Assembly (NCBI GenBank): GCA_028278455.1
Contig: JANQEH010000165.1
Span: forward strand, 1-43,020
DNA length: 43,020 nt
Direction: 5' to 3'
Origin: a bacterium
Lineage (GTDB): Bacteria > SM23-31
Part shown: piece by piece, positions 8,667-17,463 of the stretch
How positions within the stretch are numbered: the stretch's first letter is position 1
How the letters are laid out: each line of letters begins with the position of its first letter
The notes under the pieces: model-generated
The model's input: only the letters and a program-made list of their open reading frames with translations
What the model was told of the DNA's origin: nothing
Databases searched by the model: none
Translations under genes and position numbers: made by a program

Positions 8667-9929
8667 CTATCTTATAATATCCTCTACAGATTTCAGCAGG
8701 TACAACCCATTACCTGTGGAATCAACAAAGATGTATTTACGTCTCAAATTAAAATAAGTCCACGTTTCCGAAGGACCTTCGAGAGTCAGAAGGGTTTTTT
8801 GACTTCTGATATCGGGGACACCAAATGTAATGTAGATCTTTCCCCTGTCTGTTTTCCAGCCGGGTAAATCATCGGCTGCAAAATTCTGATTCGAGTACTC
8901 AACTCTCCTGAAGTATTCATCAAATAATTCGTTATACGCAGTTCCAGGAGTGGGATCATTCTTAGACCAATACTCCTCAAAAAAAGTCTGCTGCTCGAGA
9001 GGAGTCATTTCGCTGATACGGGAAATCTCCTCCTCTTTGAGTACATACCTCATCTGATCCAGAGATTCTACTATATTAAATGAAGTTATAGGTTTGTCAT
9101 TCCATGTGACCTTAAATCTGAGAAATCCGTTCTTCAGGGTTCCGTCCTGATGGGTTATAATTGTCTGAAACAAGTACTGTCCTGATGGGATCGTATTTCC
9201 ATTTACCGGAATATTAAGATTGATAATATTATTTGTTGGCTGGAGCATTGATGAGTCTCCCAGGATGGGTACAGCGTTGTTCGATATGTCGAAAAGCTTA
9301 TATACCCATTTCACCTGTTGCAGATCAGAACTGAACAGATGGTAATTAAGATAAAAACCCTGTGTAAAGTCTATACTCAATTCTTGCTCTTCATCGAGCC
9401 TTCTATCAAATATGTAATCCTCTTCAGGAATTTCAGTTACAATGATATCGCTTATTCCCACCTTATCGGCCCAGAATGGGGGAAATATCTTCGATCCCCT
9501 GTCGTTAAATGACTTTCTTGTTTCCCGTTCAATGATCTTCAGATCATAGCTGTATAATCCCGCCTCTATATCCATCACCTCACTGTAAAAATACCGCAGA
9601 CCATCATCCATAGTTTCCTTGAATGTGTCAAATGAAAGAGATTCTTCCCAGTCTTTCTGATAAATAACGTTATCACTACCATCCTTGACTACCAGTTCAA
9701 AACCATACCTTGCAATGAACTTTTTATCTACTTTTGTGAACAGCAGTCTGTCTAGATAGACCTGGATAAGGAACACGCTTTTCAGGCTCCCTGGTGTATC
9801 AGAGGGAAAAGAGAACATTTTTGTCATGAACGGATTTTTTGATTCTCTGCTGACGCCAAACTGGCCGAAGGCTGGAATACTAAAAACTGAAATAAGAATA
9901 AAAGTCAAGATCAGGGATAATTTTTTCAT
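8667..9929 (-). CDS. Secreted GWxTD-domain protein
   Basis: Protein of 420 aa with a type I signal peptide (1-22, MKKLSLILTF then PAFGQ). The C-terminal third carries the family signature GWKTDRGKIY (357-366) followed by ITFGVPD and a WTYFNLRRKYIFVD segment, as in the GWxTD domain found in FCB and Acidobacteria-type genomes. The N-terminal 300 residues look like beta-sandwich strands. The biochemical role of this family is not established. It stands alone: the next gene on the strand starts 138 nt downstream behind its own promoter, and the ROK kinase upstream is divergent. Confidence 0.85.
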   Translation of the reverse strand: MKKLSLILTFILISVFSIPAFGQFGVSRESKNPFMTKMFSFPSDTPGSLKSVFLIQVYLDRLLFTKVDKKFIARYGFELVVKDGSDNVIYQKDWEESLSFDTFKETMDDGLRYFYSEVMDIEAGLYSYDLKIIERETRKSFNDRGSKIFPPFWADKVGISDIIVTEIPEEDYIFDRRLDEEQELSIDFTQGFYLNYHLFSSDLQQVKWVYKLFDISNNAVPILGDSSMLQPTNNIINLNIPVNGNTIPSGQYLFQTIITHQDGTLKNGFLRFKVTWNDKPITSFNIVESLDQMRYVLKEEEISRISEMTPLEQQTFFEEYWSKNDPTPGTAYNELFDEYFRRVEYSNQNFAADDLPGWKTDRGKIYITFGVPDIRSQKTLLTLEGPSETWTYFNLRRKYIFVDSTGNGLYLLKSVEDIIR

Positions 9930-10174
9930 TTTTTTTCTGCATCCGGTTTCAAAAATGATTATTGCAGGATTAAATTTCCCGGGAATTGCCTGAGTATAAT
10001 AATATTTATATACAAAAATTGCAAATAATTATTCCCGTTAATTTTCTATTGCTTAGTATACTGCTGCTTTTTAAATTGTTTAACAAGCATTACGTCACTT
10101 TTGTTTCAGATATTCTCATTGAAACTATATGATCAGTAATCAAAGGATCATCTGGCAAATGAGGTTGACTTACA
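9930..10174. other. Divergent intergenic region (GWxTD gene / ROK kinase)
   Basis: AT-rich 245-nt region between two genes transcribed away from each other, so it should hold both promoters. I see no convincing -35/-10 pair and no RNA structure. The kinase has GAGG about 10 nt before its ATG. Confidence 0.5.
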
Positions 10175-11146
10175 ATGAATAGGGATAAAATCTATATTGG
10201 TATCGATATCGGTGCCACCAAGATCCAATTTGGTATAATCGAAGAAGAAGGGAATATTCTAAAGCAGGATATGATACTTACACCAGTCGAAAAACCATGG
10301 GATTTCACACTCGACAAATTGATCGAAAAATTCGTTAAGGTACTGAAGAAGAACGATATTGATCAGAATAATATCTGCGGGATAGGTATTGGATGCCCGG
10401 GAACTTTTGACCGCGATAGAAAAACAATCGCATTTGCCCCAAATCTGAAATGGAATGATGTACCTATCAAGAAGTATTTGGAGAAGCATATAAATTTACC
10501 TATCTGGCTGGAGAATGACACGAATATCTCTGCACTTGGTGTATCCGAATACGGTGAAGGCAGAGGGACTGATTCTCTCGTCGGACTTTTTCTCGGAACA
10601 GGAATCGGAGGAGGTATAATTCTGGATGGCACTATCTATAAAGGGAATACAGGCGGAGCCGGAGAACTTGGTCATATCGTCGTAAATACTCGAGGCCCAA
10701 AATGCGGGTGCGGAAATAAAGGCTGTCTCGAAGCCTATGCAAGTACTATCTCTATCTACAGGAGAATAAAAAACTGCTATGAAAGGAATTTTAAAGGGAA
10801 AAAACTGTTTAAAGAGTTCAGAGACAATGAAAACAGGACTGATGCTATCGCCCGGGCATATGAGTCGGGGGAGAAACATGCAGTTAAGATCCTTAACCGG
10901 TCATTCTTTTTCTTCGGTGTAGGGGTAGCCAACATAATTACCATTTTCAATCCGGAAATGGTTGTGATAGGCGGCGGACTTTCTACAAGGCTGAATGATA
11001 TCATTATTGATAACGTGAATAAAGCTGTAAAACAATGGGCAATGCCAGGAACCTTCGAGAAAGTGAAGATAATCCGGACTAAACTCGGTGGAAAGGCCCC
11101 GTTGCTCGGAGGAGCGGCTTTAGTAAAAATGAGTTTGAAAAAATAG
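10175..11146 (+). CDS. ROK-family sugar kinase (glucokinase-like)
   Basis: Cytosolic ATP-dependent hexose kinase of 323 aa, the usual ROK length. Seen: the phosphate-1 loop GIDIGATK (9-16), the catalytic aspartate in END (113-115), the ATP-binding LGTGIGGG (140-147), and the ROK signature with E164, G-H167 and the zinc cysteines C177, C179 and C184 (CGCGNKGC) followed by LEAYAS. A second glycine-rich loop, VVIGGGL, lies near 270. The zinc motif fits glucokinase, N-acetylmannosamine kinase or fructokinase of the ROK family. It has no repressor helix-turn-helix N-terminus, so it is a kinase and not NagC-like. Glucose is the most likely substrate, but this is not proven. It is followed by a candidate terminator. 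Confidence 0.9.
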   Translation: MNRDKIYIGIDIGATKIQFGIIEEEGNILKQDMILTPVEKPWDFTLDKLIEKFVKVLKKNDIDQNNICGIGIGCPGTFDRDRKTIAFAPNLKWNDVPIKKYLEKHINLPIWLENDTNISALGVSEYGEGRGTDSLVGLFLGTGIGGGIILDGTIYKGNTGGAGELGHIVVNTRGPKCGCGNKGCLEAYASTISIYRRIKNCYERNFKGKKLFKEFRDNENRTDAIARAYESGEKHAVKILNRSFFFFGVGVANIITIFNPEMVVIGGGLSTRLNDIIIDNVNKAVKQWAMPGTFEKVKIIRTKLGGKAPLLGGAALVKMSLKK

Positions 11147-11157
11147 TACTTTTATTA

Positions 11158-11187
11158 GCCTGTATTTTCGAACAGGCAACTTTTTTT
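11158..11187 (+). terminator. Candidate Rho-independent terminator after ROK kinase
   Basis: Stem GCCTGT (11158-11163) pairs with ACAGGC (11172-11177) around an 8-nt loop, followed by AAC and seven T residues (11181-11187). It lies 11 nt after the kinase stop. The stem is only 6 bp. Confidence 0.55.
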
Positions 11188-11232
11188 AAGTTTAAGCGTG
11201 TTATATAATTATCAGTCTATTAGATTCTATAC

Positions 11233-12798
11233 ATGAGATCAACAAATTCTATAAAAGTTTGCATTCTGTTATTTGGAATAGCATTATCCCTTGGCGGATC
11301 GATTCGCGGATTTGCACAGAATATACAGGTTCTTGTCAGAGGTAATGATGACAGGATCGAATATCTCGAGAGCAGGTCTTATGATGGAGATTATTACGTA
11401 TCAGCTTCTGATTTTTCAAGGATACTCGGTATTAACACTTATTATGAAGAGAGTCTTGAAAAGCTGGTTATGTATCTTGATGGAAGCCAGGTTACTTTAA
11501 CAGGCAATAATCCCTTTATATCGGTCGGTGCCAATATCTATCAGCTTCCCCTGAATATCCGGATTTACAGATCAGAGATTTATTTTCCTATAAAAACTTT
11601 AAGCAACATATTCTCTTCTAACCTTTCAGGTGATTACATTTTTGATCCGGAAGACATGATTCTTGAAATCACCTACGGTTCTGAAATTAATATTACAGAT
11701 ATTGCTGTTGAGGAAAAGGATAACGGTACTTTATTGAGGTTAAAAACTTCGCGTGAGTTCGGAAGAGATCTTATCCACTGGTTCGATGATACCAAATTCA
11801 CACTGAATCTGCAGTTTTACAAAGGATACCTCGATACTCTGCATTTTACCGACAGCAGGACAAGAGGTCTTGTTCTTAGATCAAATGCCTATCAGTTTAC
11901 TGAAAGCTCCCAGATCACATTCCGGGTTTCAAGGTATGTAGACAGTTATGCAGTTGAAGAATACCCGGACAAGGGAGAGATCGCGATCAGCCTTATCCAT
12001 AAAAATGCATCTGTTCCTGAACCTCCTGAAAATTTTGAGATCCCCGAGAATATTGACACGGTCGAAGATATAGTAGCAAAAGATAAAGAGAACTGGGAAA
12101 TAAATACGATTATTATCGATCCTGGTCATGGCGGCAGAGATCCCGGAACGGTTGCCCACGACGGAACAAAGGAAAAAGATCTTGTACTCGACATAGCTTT
12201 GAAGCTTGGAACGATTATAGAAAGGAGTGGACTCTTTGAAAATATTGTCTATACAAGAGATACGGATAAATATGTATCTCTTAGAGACAGGGCCAAGATA
12301 GCCAATGAGGGCGGAGGAAATGGCAGGCTTTTTGTCAGTATTCATATTAATGCAAATAGTAGTTCCCGCGTAAGAGGTTTCTCCACATATTTCTTACGTC
12401 CGGGGAAAAATGATGAAGCATTGGATGTACTTGAAACAGTTCAGCGTGAAAATAATGTCGTCAATCTTTATGAGCAGTCTGATCCTGAACGTGAGCTTTC
12501 GGAAGAAGAAATGATAGTCCTTTCAATGACCCAGGAAGCATTCGTACATGAAAGCGATATTCTCGCATCATCAATATCAGAGGCTCTGGAGAGAAAAGTA
12601 AACTGGCCGAACAATGGGATCAAACAGGCTGGATTTCAGGTTTTATGGGAAGTATTGATGCCCAATGTACTGCTCGAGCTGGGATTTATCACGAATAGGG
12701 GTCAGTTGACAGACCTTAAAACCAGGGCGATCCGCCAGAGGCTCGCAGAAGGTATTTTTGAAGGAATCAAAAAATTCAAGGAGCATGTAGGCAGATAA
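11233..12798 (+). CDS. N-acetylmuramoyl-L-alanine amidase (Amidase_3, zinc-dependent)
   Basis: Periplasmic peptidoglycan hydrolase that cuts the bond between MurNAc and L-alanine, used in cell separation and wall turnover. It has 521 aa: signal peptide (1-28), an N-terminal region resembling the copper-amine-oxidase-like/SLH-associated beta domain (about 30-130), an AMIN-like region (about 150-258) and the catalytic domain (about 290-517). Zinc ligands are H299 (DPGHGG), E314 (KEKD) and H371 (SIHINA). The catalytic glutamate is E482 (LLELGFITN). About 80 residues are inserted between SIHINA and the last motif, which is common in FCB amidases. No clear Shine-Dalgarno site precedes the ATG. Confidence 0.92.
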   Translation: MRSTNSIKVCILLFGIALSLGGSIRGFAQNIQVLVRGNDDRIEYLESRSYDGDYYVSASDFSRILGINTYYEESLEKLVMYLDGSQVTLTGNNPFISVGANIYQLPLNIRIYRSEIYFPIKTLSNIFSSNLSGDYIFDPEDMILEITYGSEINITDIAVEEKDNGTLLRLKTSREFGRDLIHWFDDTKFTLNLQFYKGYLDTLHFTDSRTRGLVLRSNAYQFTESSQITFRVSRYVDSYAVEEYPDKGEIAISLIHKNASVPEPPENFEIPENIDTVEDIVAKDKENWEINTIIIDPGHGGRDPGTVAHDGTKEKDLVLDIALKLGTIIERSGLFENIVYTRDTDKYVSLRDRAKIANEGGGNGRLFVSIHINANSSSRVRGFSTYFLRPGKNDEALDVLETVQRENNVVNLYEQSDPERELSEEEMIVLSMTQEAFVHESDILASSISEALERKVNWPNNGIKQAGFQVLWEVLMPNVLLELGFITNRGQLTDLKTRAIRQRLAEGIFEGIKKFKEHVGR

Positions 12799-12898
12799 CT
12801 GTTTTTTCAAGAATACTAAAATCCGTCTTTAAAACGGCTCGCCAATATTTCGGAGCATGCCACTTAGAACTTGTCTATTTTTTCTCCTGTATCATGTA

Positions 12899-12977
12899 TA
12901 ACTTAATATTATAGAATTTACTTGATTTTCAGGTCAAAAAAGATTAATATTTTATTCAATTAACTGATATTAAGTTA
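12899..12977. repeat. Inverted repeat upstream of serine hydrolase
   Basis: TAACTTAATAT (12899-12909) is exactly repeated in inverted form as ATATTAAGTTA (12967-12977), 57 nt apart, in the 278-nt region between the amidase and serine-hydrolase genes. The right arm ends 3 nt before the candidate -35 box. It could be a pair of operator sites or chance in AT-rich DNA. Confidence 0.4.
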
Positions 12978-12980
12978 ACA

Positions 12981-13010
12981 TTGATCCTCACAGACTCTAA
13001 GCTGTATTAT
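12981..13010 (+). promoter_or_regulatory. Candidate promoter for serine hydrolase
   Basis: TTGATC (12981-12986) and TATTAT (13005-13010) are separated by 18 nt. The leader to the ATG at 13077 would be about 60 nt. Confidence 0.35.
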
Positions 13011-13064
13011 CTTCTATCAAATAACACGTAATTTTTAGTGCTGGCTATTTCATCAGAAATTAAC

Positions 13065-13070
13065 AGGAGG
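13065..13070 (+). promoter_or_regulatory. Ribosome binding site deciding the serine-hydrolase start
   Basis: A perfect AGGAGG lies 6 nt before the ATG at 13077. The frame also opens at a GTG at 13038 with no site in front, so 13077 is preferred. Confidence 0.8.
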
Positions 13071-13076
13071 CTGCTA

Positions 13077-14177
13077 ATGAACAGGCATTCCGTAAATAGA
13101 CTATACTGCTTAAAGCTAAGCATCTTATTAGTACCATTGCTTATTTTTTCCTCTGCTGCTGCCCAGATAGAATCTCAGAAGGTACAGGATTTTTTAGATC
13201 AAGTTGCCCTTGAGTATAATCTACCGGGAATTTCAGCTGCAGTATCTGTAAGCGGAAATTTCGTTTTTTCCGGTGGGGCCGGATTTGCTGATCTCGAAAA
13301 TAAGGTACCTGCTACGGGAGCTACCGTTTACAGGATTGCATCCATTTCGAAACCGATCGCGGCAATAGGAGTTATGCAGCTTGTCGCACAAGGAAAAGTA
13401 GACCTTCAGGATGATATAAGGAAGTATATACCAACATTTCCTGAGAAAAGGTGGAAGGTCACTTTATGGCACTTGCTTACACATACCTCCGGGATCAGGC
13501 ATTACAACAGGGGCGAATTCGGGGTAATGGAAAATTTTGGTTCACTTGAAGAGGCTATAAAAATTTTTAAAGATGATACATTGAAATTCGAACCTGGAAC
13601 ACAATATTCCTATACTACATATGGATTCAACCTTCTTCAGGGTGTTATAGAAGCGGTCAGTGAGGAAGTTTTCAGAACCTATATGAGAAAGAATGTATGG
13701 ATCCCTGCAGGAATGCTGAGTACGGATCTCGAAATAAAAGAGGACCTTGTGCTAAACAGGGCAAGGGGTTACAGCAGGGGCAGCCGGTCAAGGATCGTCA
13801 ATTCCAGATACACTGATGTCAGTATAAAGTTTGCAGGAGGAGGTATGATTGCTTCTGTAGAGGACCTTGTAAAACTTTTTTCTGCTCTCGACAGCGGAAA
13901 AATCCTACAACAGTCAAGGGTCCTTGAAATGTATTCGGTGCAGTTTCAGAGAGGTAATCAGGGAAACGGTTCGGGTTTGAGCTGGATGGTCAATACAGAT
14001 GATTACGGCCGAAAAAGAATATCTCATAGCGGTGGAGCAATGGGTTTCAGGTCGATGTTGATAAATTTTCCCGAGGAAGAATTAATTATAGCAGTGATCA
14101 GCAACCAGGATTTTATGGGCGTGGGAAATATAGCAAGCGATATAGCGAAGTTCTATCTGCCTCCGCAAAAAAACTGA
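13077..14177 (+). CDS. Exported beta-lactamase-fold serine hydrolase (class C / PBP4b-like family)
   Basis: Serine hydrolase of 366 aa with a signal peptide (1-30, ending SSAAAQ). The SxxK nucleophile motif is S89-I-S-K92 in RIASISKP. The second motif is Y179-T-T181, in place of YxN. HSGG (near 324) takes the KTG position. The family (Pfam Beta-lactamase) includes class C beta-lactamases, DD-peptidases, D-aminopeptidases and esterases. Sequence alone does not separate these, and resistance should not be assumed. It lies downstream of an amidase and 62 nt upstream of the sortilin-like gene on the same strand, with its own candidate promoter. Confidence 0.88.
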   Translation: MNRHSVNRLYCLKLSILLVPLLIFSSAAAQIESQKVQDFLDQVALEYNLPGISAAVSVSGNFVFSGGAGFADLENKVPATGATVYRIASISKPIAAIGVMQLVAQGKVDLQDDIRKYIPTFPEKRWKVTLWHLLTHTSGIRHYNRGEFGVMENFGSLEEAIKIFKDDTLKFEPGTQYSYTTYGFNLLQGVIEAVSEEVFRTYMRKNVWIPAGMLSTDLEIKEDLVLNRARGYSRGSRSRIVNSRYTDVSIKFAGGGMIASVEDLVKLFSALDSGKILQQSRVLEMYSVQFQRGNQGNGSGLSWMVNTDDYGRKRISHSGGAMGFRSMLINFPEEELIIAVISNQDFMGVGNIASDIAKFYLPPQKN

Positions 14178-14239
14178 ATCCATGCTGCGGCATGCCACAT
14201 CAAAATCAATAAACAGAATAGCAAACAGGGAGCATCGCA

Positions 14240-17200
14240 ATGAACAGAAAATATTTTATAAGTGACAAATCAATTATCACGACATTAATATTCTGCCTGT
14301 TTCTCACTTTTAATGCAGGATCAATATTAGCTCAGACAAATATTGATCCGAACAATTTGAAAGTCTTAAAATGGCGGAGCATCGGGCCGTTCCGGGGCGG
14401 CAGAGTTGTTGCAGTTGCAGGAGTGGTCGGAGACAGGGATACATACTATTTCGGCGGCGTCGGCGGAGGTGTATGGAAAACAACCAACGGAGGCTATGAC
14501 TGGTATCCGGTTTTTGACGATCAGCCTATCTCGTCTATAGGGGCGATAGCTGTAGCAGAAAGCGATCCTAACGTAGTGTATGTCGGAACAGGTGAACGGT
14601 GTCCCCGAGGTAATATCAGCCACGGTGATGGTGTATATAAATCTTTGGATGCCGGAAAAACCTGGAAAAAGACAGGTCTGGTTGAAAGCAGATATATCGG
14701 CAAGGTGCTTGTACACCCTGATGATCCTGATCTTGTATACGTGGCTGCGCTTGGACATCTTTATGCACCTCCCGGAGAATTTCGTGGAGATCATGGAGTA
14801 TACAGATCTAAAGACGGCGGCGAAACATGGGAAAAAGTACTTGAACCTGATAACAATATTACCGGAGCAGTCGATATGGTTTTTAATCCTGATAATCCGA
14901 GAATCATTTTCGCTGCGCTCTGGGAAATATACAGGACTCCATGGACCATGTCTTCCGGCGGGCCAGGATCCGGCCTGTACAGGTCAACAGACGGTGGTGA
15001 TACATGGGAAAGACTCAACGGCAATGGCCTGCCTCACGGTATTATGGGCAGAATCGGAGTAGCAGTTTCACCAGCTGATCCGGAAATTGTATATGCAATA
15101 ATAGAGAATAAGAACGGCGGTGTATTCCGCTCGGATAATGGCGGCGATACCTGGAGAAAAGTCAACACGGATGCCAACCTCAGACAGAGGGCCTGGTATT
15201 ATACTCATATTTATGCTGACCCTGAAAACACGGAGAAAATATACTGCCTGAATGTTGCCATGCATACTTCGATAGACGGCGGTAGAAGCTGGACGGCTTC
15301 GAATCCTCCCCACGGTGACAACCATGACCTCTGGATCGATCCTCAAGACCCAGACAGAATGATAAACGGCAATGATGGAGGTGCAAATGTATCTACCGAT
15401 GGTGGAAAAACATGGACAGAATCAAAGCATCCTACTGCTCAGTTCTACCATACATATACCGACGATGAATTTCCTTATAATGTATATGGTGCGCAACAGG
15501 ATAACAGTACAATTAAGATTAAGAGCCAGAGCAACGGCTATGCAATAACAGAGAATGACTGGCATTCTGTCGGTGGCGGGGAAAGCGGACATATTATACC
15601 CGATCCAAGAGATCATAATATAGTCTACGCAGGGAGTTACGGCGGTAACCTCACCAGGTATGATCATAGAATACAGACCTCGCAAAACATCCAGGTCTGG
15701 CCTGATAATCCTATGGGCTGGGCTGCCGGTAATCTTAAATATCGATTTCAGTGGACTGCACCGATAATGATCTCAAAGCACAATCCAATAGAACTTTATC
15801 ATTCTGCTAATGTATTATTCAGATCGACCAATGAAGGAAAAAGCTGGGAGATAGTCAGTCCCGATCTGACAAGAAACGATCCTGATAAACTTGGACCGTC
15901 CGGTGGACCGATCACACATGATAATACGAGTGTAGAATATTATTGCTGTATATTCGCATTGATGGAATCACCGATCAAACACGGTCTGATTTGGATAGGT
16001 ACAGATGACGGGCTGGTTCATATTACTCAGGACAACTGCGAAACATGGACAGAGATCACTCCCAAACAGCTACCTGAATGGAGCCTGATCTCAAGTATAG
16101 AACCATCACACTTCAAGGAAGGTAAGGCATATATTGCCGTTGACCGTCACGAACTTGACGATCACGGTGCTTATGCATATAAAACAGAAAATTACGGTAA
16201 GTCCTGGAAATTGATAAACAACGGATTCCGTGAAAATGATTATCTCCGTGTTATACGTGAAGATCCGGAAGTTGAAGGACTTTTATACGCCGGTACTGAA
16301 ACTGGCGTATATTTTTCATTGGATGACGGAGAAAACTGGCAGAGCCTTCAGCTGAACCTGCCAACATCTCCTGTCCATGATCTTCAAGTCAAACAGAATG
16401 ACCTGATTGCAGGTACTCATGGCAGATCTTTTTGGATCCTTGATGATCTTGCGGTTATTCATCAACTGAAGGTATTGAAGATGGATAAGGATAGATTACT
16501 TGATCCGTCACCTGCATATATCGGGCCTGGCGGCGGAGGTTTTTTCAGGAGAGCTATCTCCGGTGCCGGTCAGAATCCTCCCTCCGGTATCCTTGTTAAT
16601 TTTTACCTGAAAGATTCTCCGAAAGGTGAGATCAGCCTCGAGTTCTTCGATGAAAACGGTGGATCAATTAGGAAATACTCAAATACAGTGCGAGGGCGCC
16701 TTGCACTAAATGTTAAACAGGGTATGAACCAGTTTATCTGGAATATGAGATATCCGGATGCAGTAACAGTCCCTGGTTCTCCACTTTGGGCAGGTACGAC
16801 AGCCGGTCCTGCTGCAGCCCCGGGAAACTACTCGGTTAAGCTGGATAACAATGGAAACACTGTCACAGCAAATTTCGAGATCAAGATCGATCCGAGGCTG
16901 AATACAACTATAGCCGAACTTAAAGAAAAATTCGATCTCCTGATTATGATCAGAGACAAGGTAACACTGTCTCATGAAACCGTCCTGAGTATCAGGCAGG
17001 TCAAGAAAGATCTTGATGAATATAAAGCTCGCCTTAAGGATAATGAACAAGCTTCCGATGTAGTTGAGCTTATCGATTCTACGGTAAAAGAACTGAGTGA
17101 TATTGAAGGAAAAATACTGCAGGTCAAATCGAAAAGCAGACAGGATCCTCTTAACTATCCGATTATGATAAATAACAGGATAGCCGCATTGAACGGTGTT

Positions 17201-17386
17201 GTATCCAATTCATTTTATGCTCCAACAAAACAGGCATACGATGTATTTGATATGCTGTCAGGTCTCCTACATATACAGATGGAAAGATACAGCAATGTTA
17301 TCAGTACTCAGATTAGACAGCTGAACAGCCGGATAAGAAACCTCGATCTTCCTGCGATAATGATAAAAAAATCCGGCGGAAATTAA
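14240..17386 (+). CDS. Secreted sortilin/VPS10-like BNR propeller protein, about 1050 aa
   Basis: Exported protein of 1048 aa with a signal peptide (1-32, ending GSILAQ). It opens with the family hallmark LKWRSIGPFRGGRV and has at least eleven Asp-box motifs (TTNGGYDW, SLDAGKTW, SKDGGETW, STDGGDTW, SDNGGDTW, SLDDGENW and others), forming one or two propellers up to about residue 770. A beta-sandwich-like part follows, then a charged helical tail (about 890-1040). Large proteins of this kind, often called glycosyl hydrolase or sortilin-like, are common in Bacteroidota, Gemmatimonadota and Acidobacteriota. I know of no proven enzymatic activity. Unlike the BNR protein at 3784-6336, it has no type IX sorting domain. 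A strong terminator follows. Confidence 0.88.
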   Translation: MNRKYFISDKSIITTLIFCLFLTFNAGSILAQTNIDPNNLKVLKWRSIGPFRGGRVVAVAGVVGDRDTYYFGGVGGGVWKTTNGGYDWYPVFDDQPISSIGAIAVAESDPNVVYVGTGERCPRGNISHGDGVYKSLDAGKTWKKTGLVESRYIGKVLVHPDDPDLVYVAALGHLYAPPGEFRGDHGVYRSKDGGETWEKVLEPDNNITGAVDMVFNPDNPRIIFAALWEIYRTPWTMSSGGPGSGLYRSTDGGDTWERLNGNGLPHGIMGRIGVAVSPADPEIVYAIIENKNGGVFRSDNGGDTWRKVNTDANLRQRAWYYTHIYADPENTEKIYCLNVAMHTSIDGGRSWTASNPPHGDNHDLWIDPQDPDRMINGNDGGANVSTDGGKTWTESKHPTAQFYHTYTDDEFPYNVYGAQQDNSTIKIKSQSNGYAITENDWHSVGGGESGHIIPDPRDHNIVYAGSYGGNLTRYDHRIQTSQNIQVWPDNPMGWAAGNLKYRFQWTAPIMISKHNPIELYHSANVLFRSTNEGKSWEIVSPDLTRNDPDKLGPSGGPITHDNTSVEYYCCIFALMESPIKHGLIWIGTDDGLVHITQDNCETWTEITPKQLPEWSLISSIEPSHFKEGKAYIAVDRHELDDHGAYAYKTENYGKSWKLINNGFRENDYLRVIREDPEVEGLLYAGTETGVYFSLDDGENWQSLQLNLPTSPVHDLQVKQNDLIAGTHGRSFWILDDLAVIHQLKVLKMDKDRLLDPSPAYIGPGGGGFFRRAISGAGQNPPSGILVNFYLKDSPKGEISLEFFDENGGSIRKYSNTVRGRLALNVKQGMNQFIWNMRYPDAVTVPGSPLWAGTTAGPAAAPGNYSVKLDNNGNTVTANFEIKIDPRLNTTIAELKEKFDLLIMIRDKVTLSHETVLSIRQVKKDLDEYKARLKDNEQASDVVELIDSTVKELSDIEGKILQVKSKSRQDPLNYPIMINNRIAALNGVVSNSFYAPTKQAYDVFDMLSGLLHIQMERYSNVISTQIRQLNSRIRNLDLPAIMIKKSGGN

Positions 17387-17402
17387 TCTGATATATACTT
17401 AT

Positions 17403-17430
17403 GGGCGGGCACTATACCCGCCCTTTTTTT
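17403..17430 (+). terminator. Rho-independent terminator after the sortilin-like gene
   Basis: Perfect 7-bp stem GGGCGGG (17403-17409) with CCCGCCC (17417-17423), a 7-nt loop, and seven T residues (17424-17430). It lies 17 nt after the stop codon. The next gene starts 34 nt later, so that gene may be read mainly from a promoter inside or from read-through. Confidence 0.85.
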
Positions 17431-17463
17431 GTTTTAGGTTAAAACAAAATTTCAGGAGGAGAT

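Noticed and set aside
13077..14177. Beta-lactamase resistance gene
   Set aside because: The fold family is broad and the YxN motif is altered; the context is housekeeping, with no mobile element nearby.
12856..14198. GCATGCCAC occurring both near 12857 and near 14190
   Set aside because: A 9-bp match in unrelated surroundings with no further similarity; likely chance.
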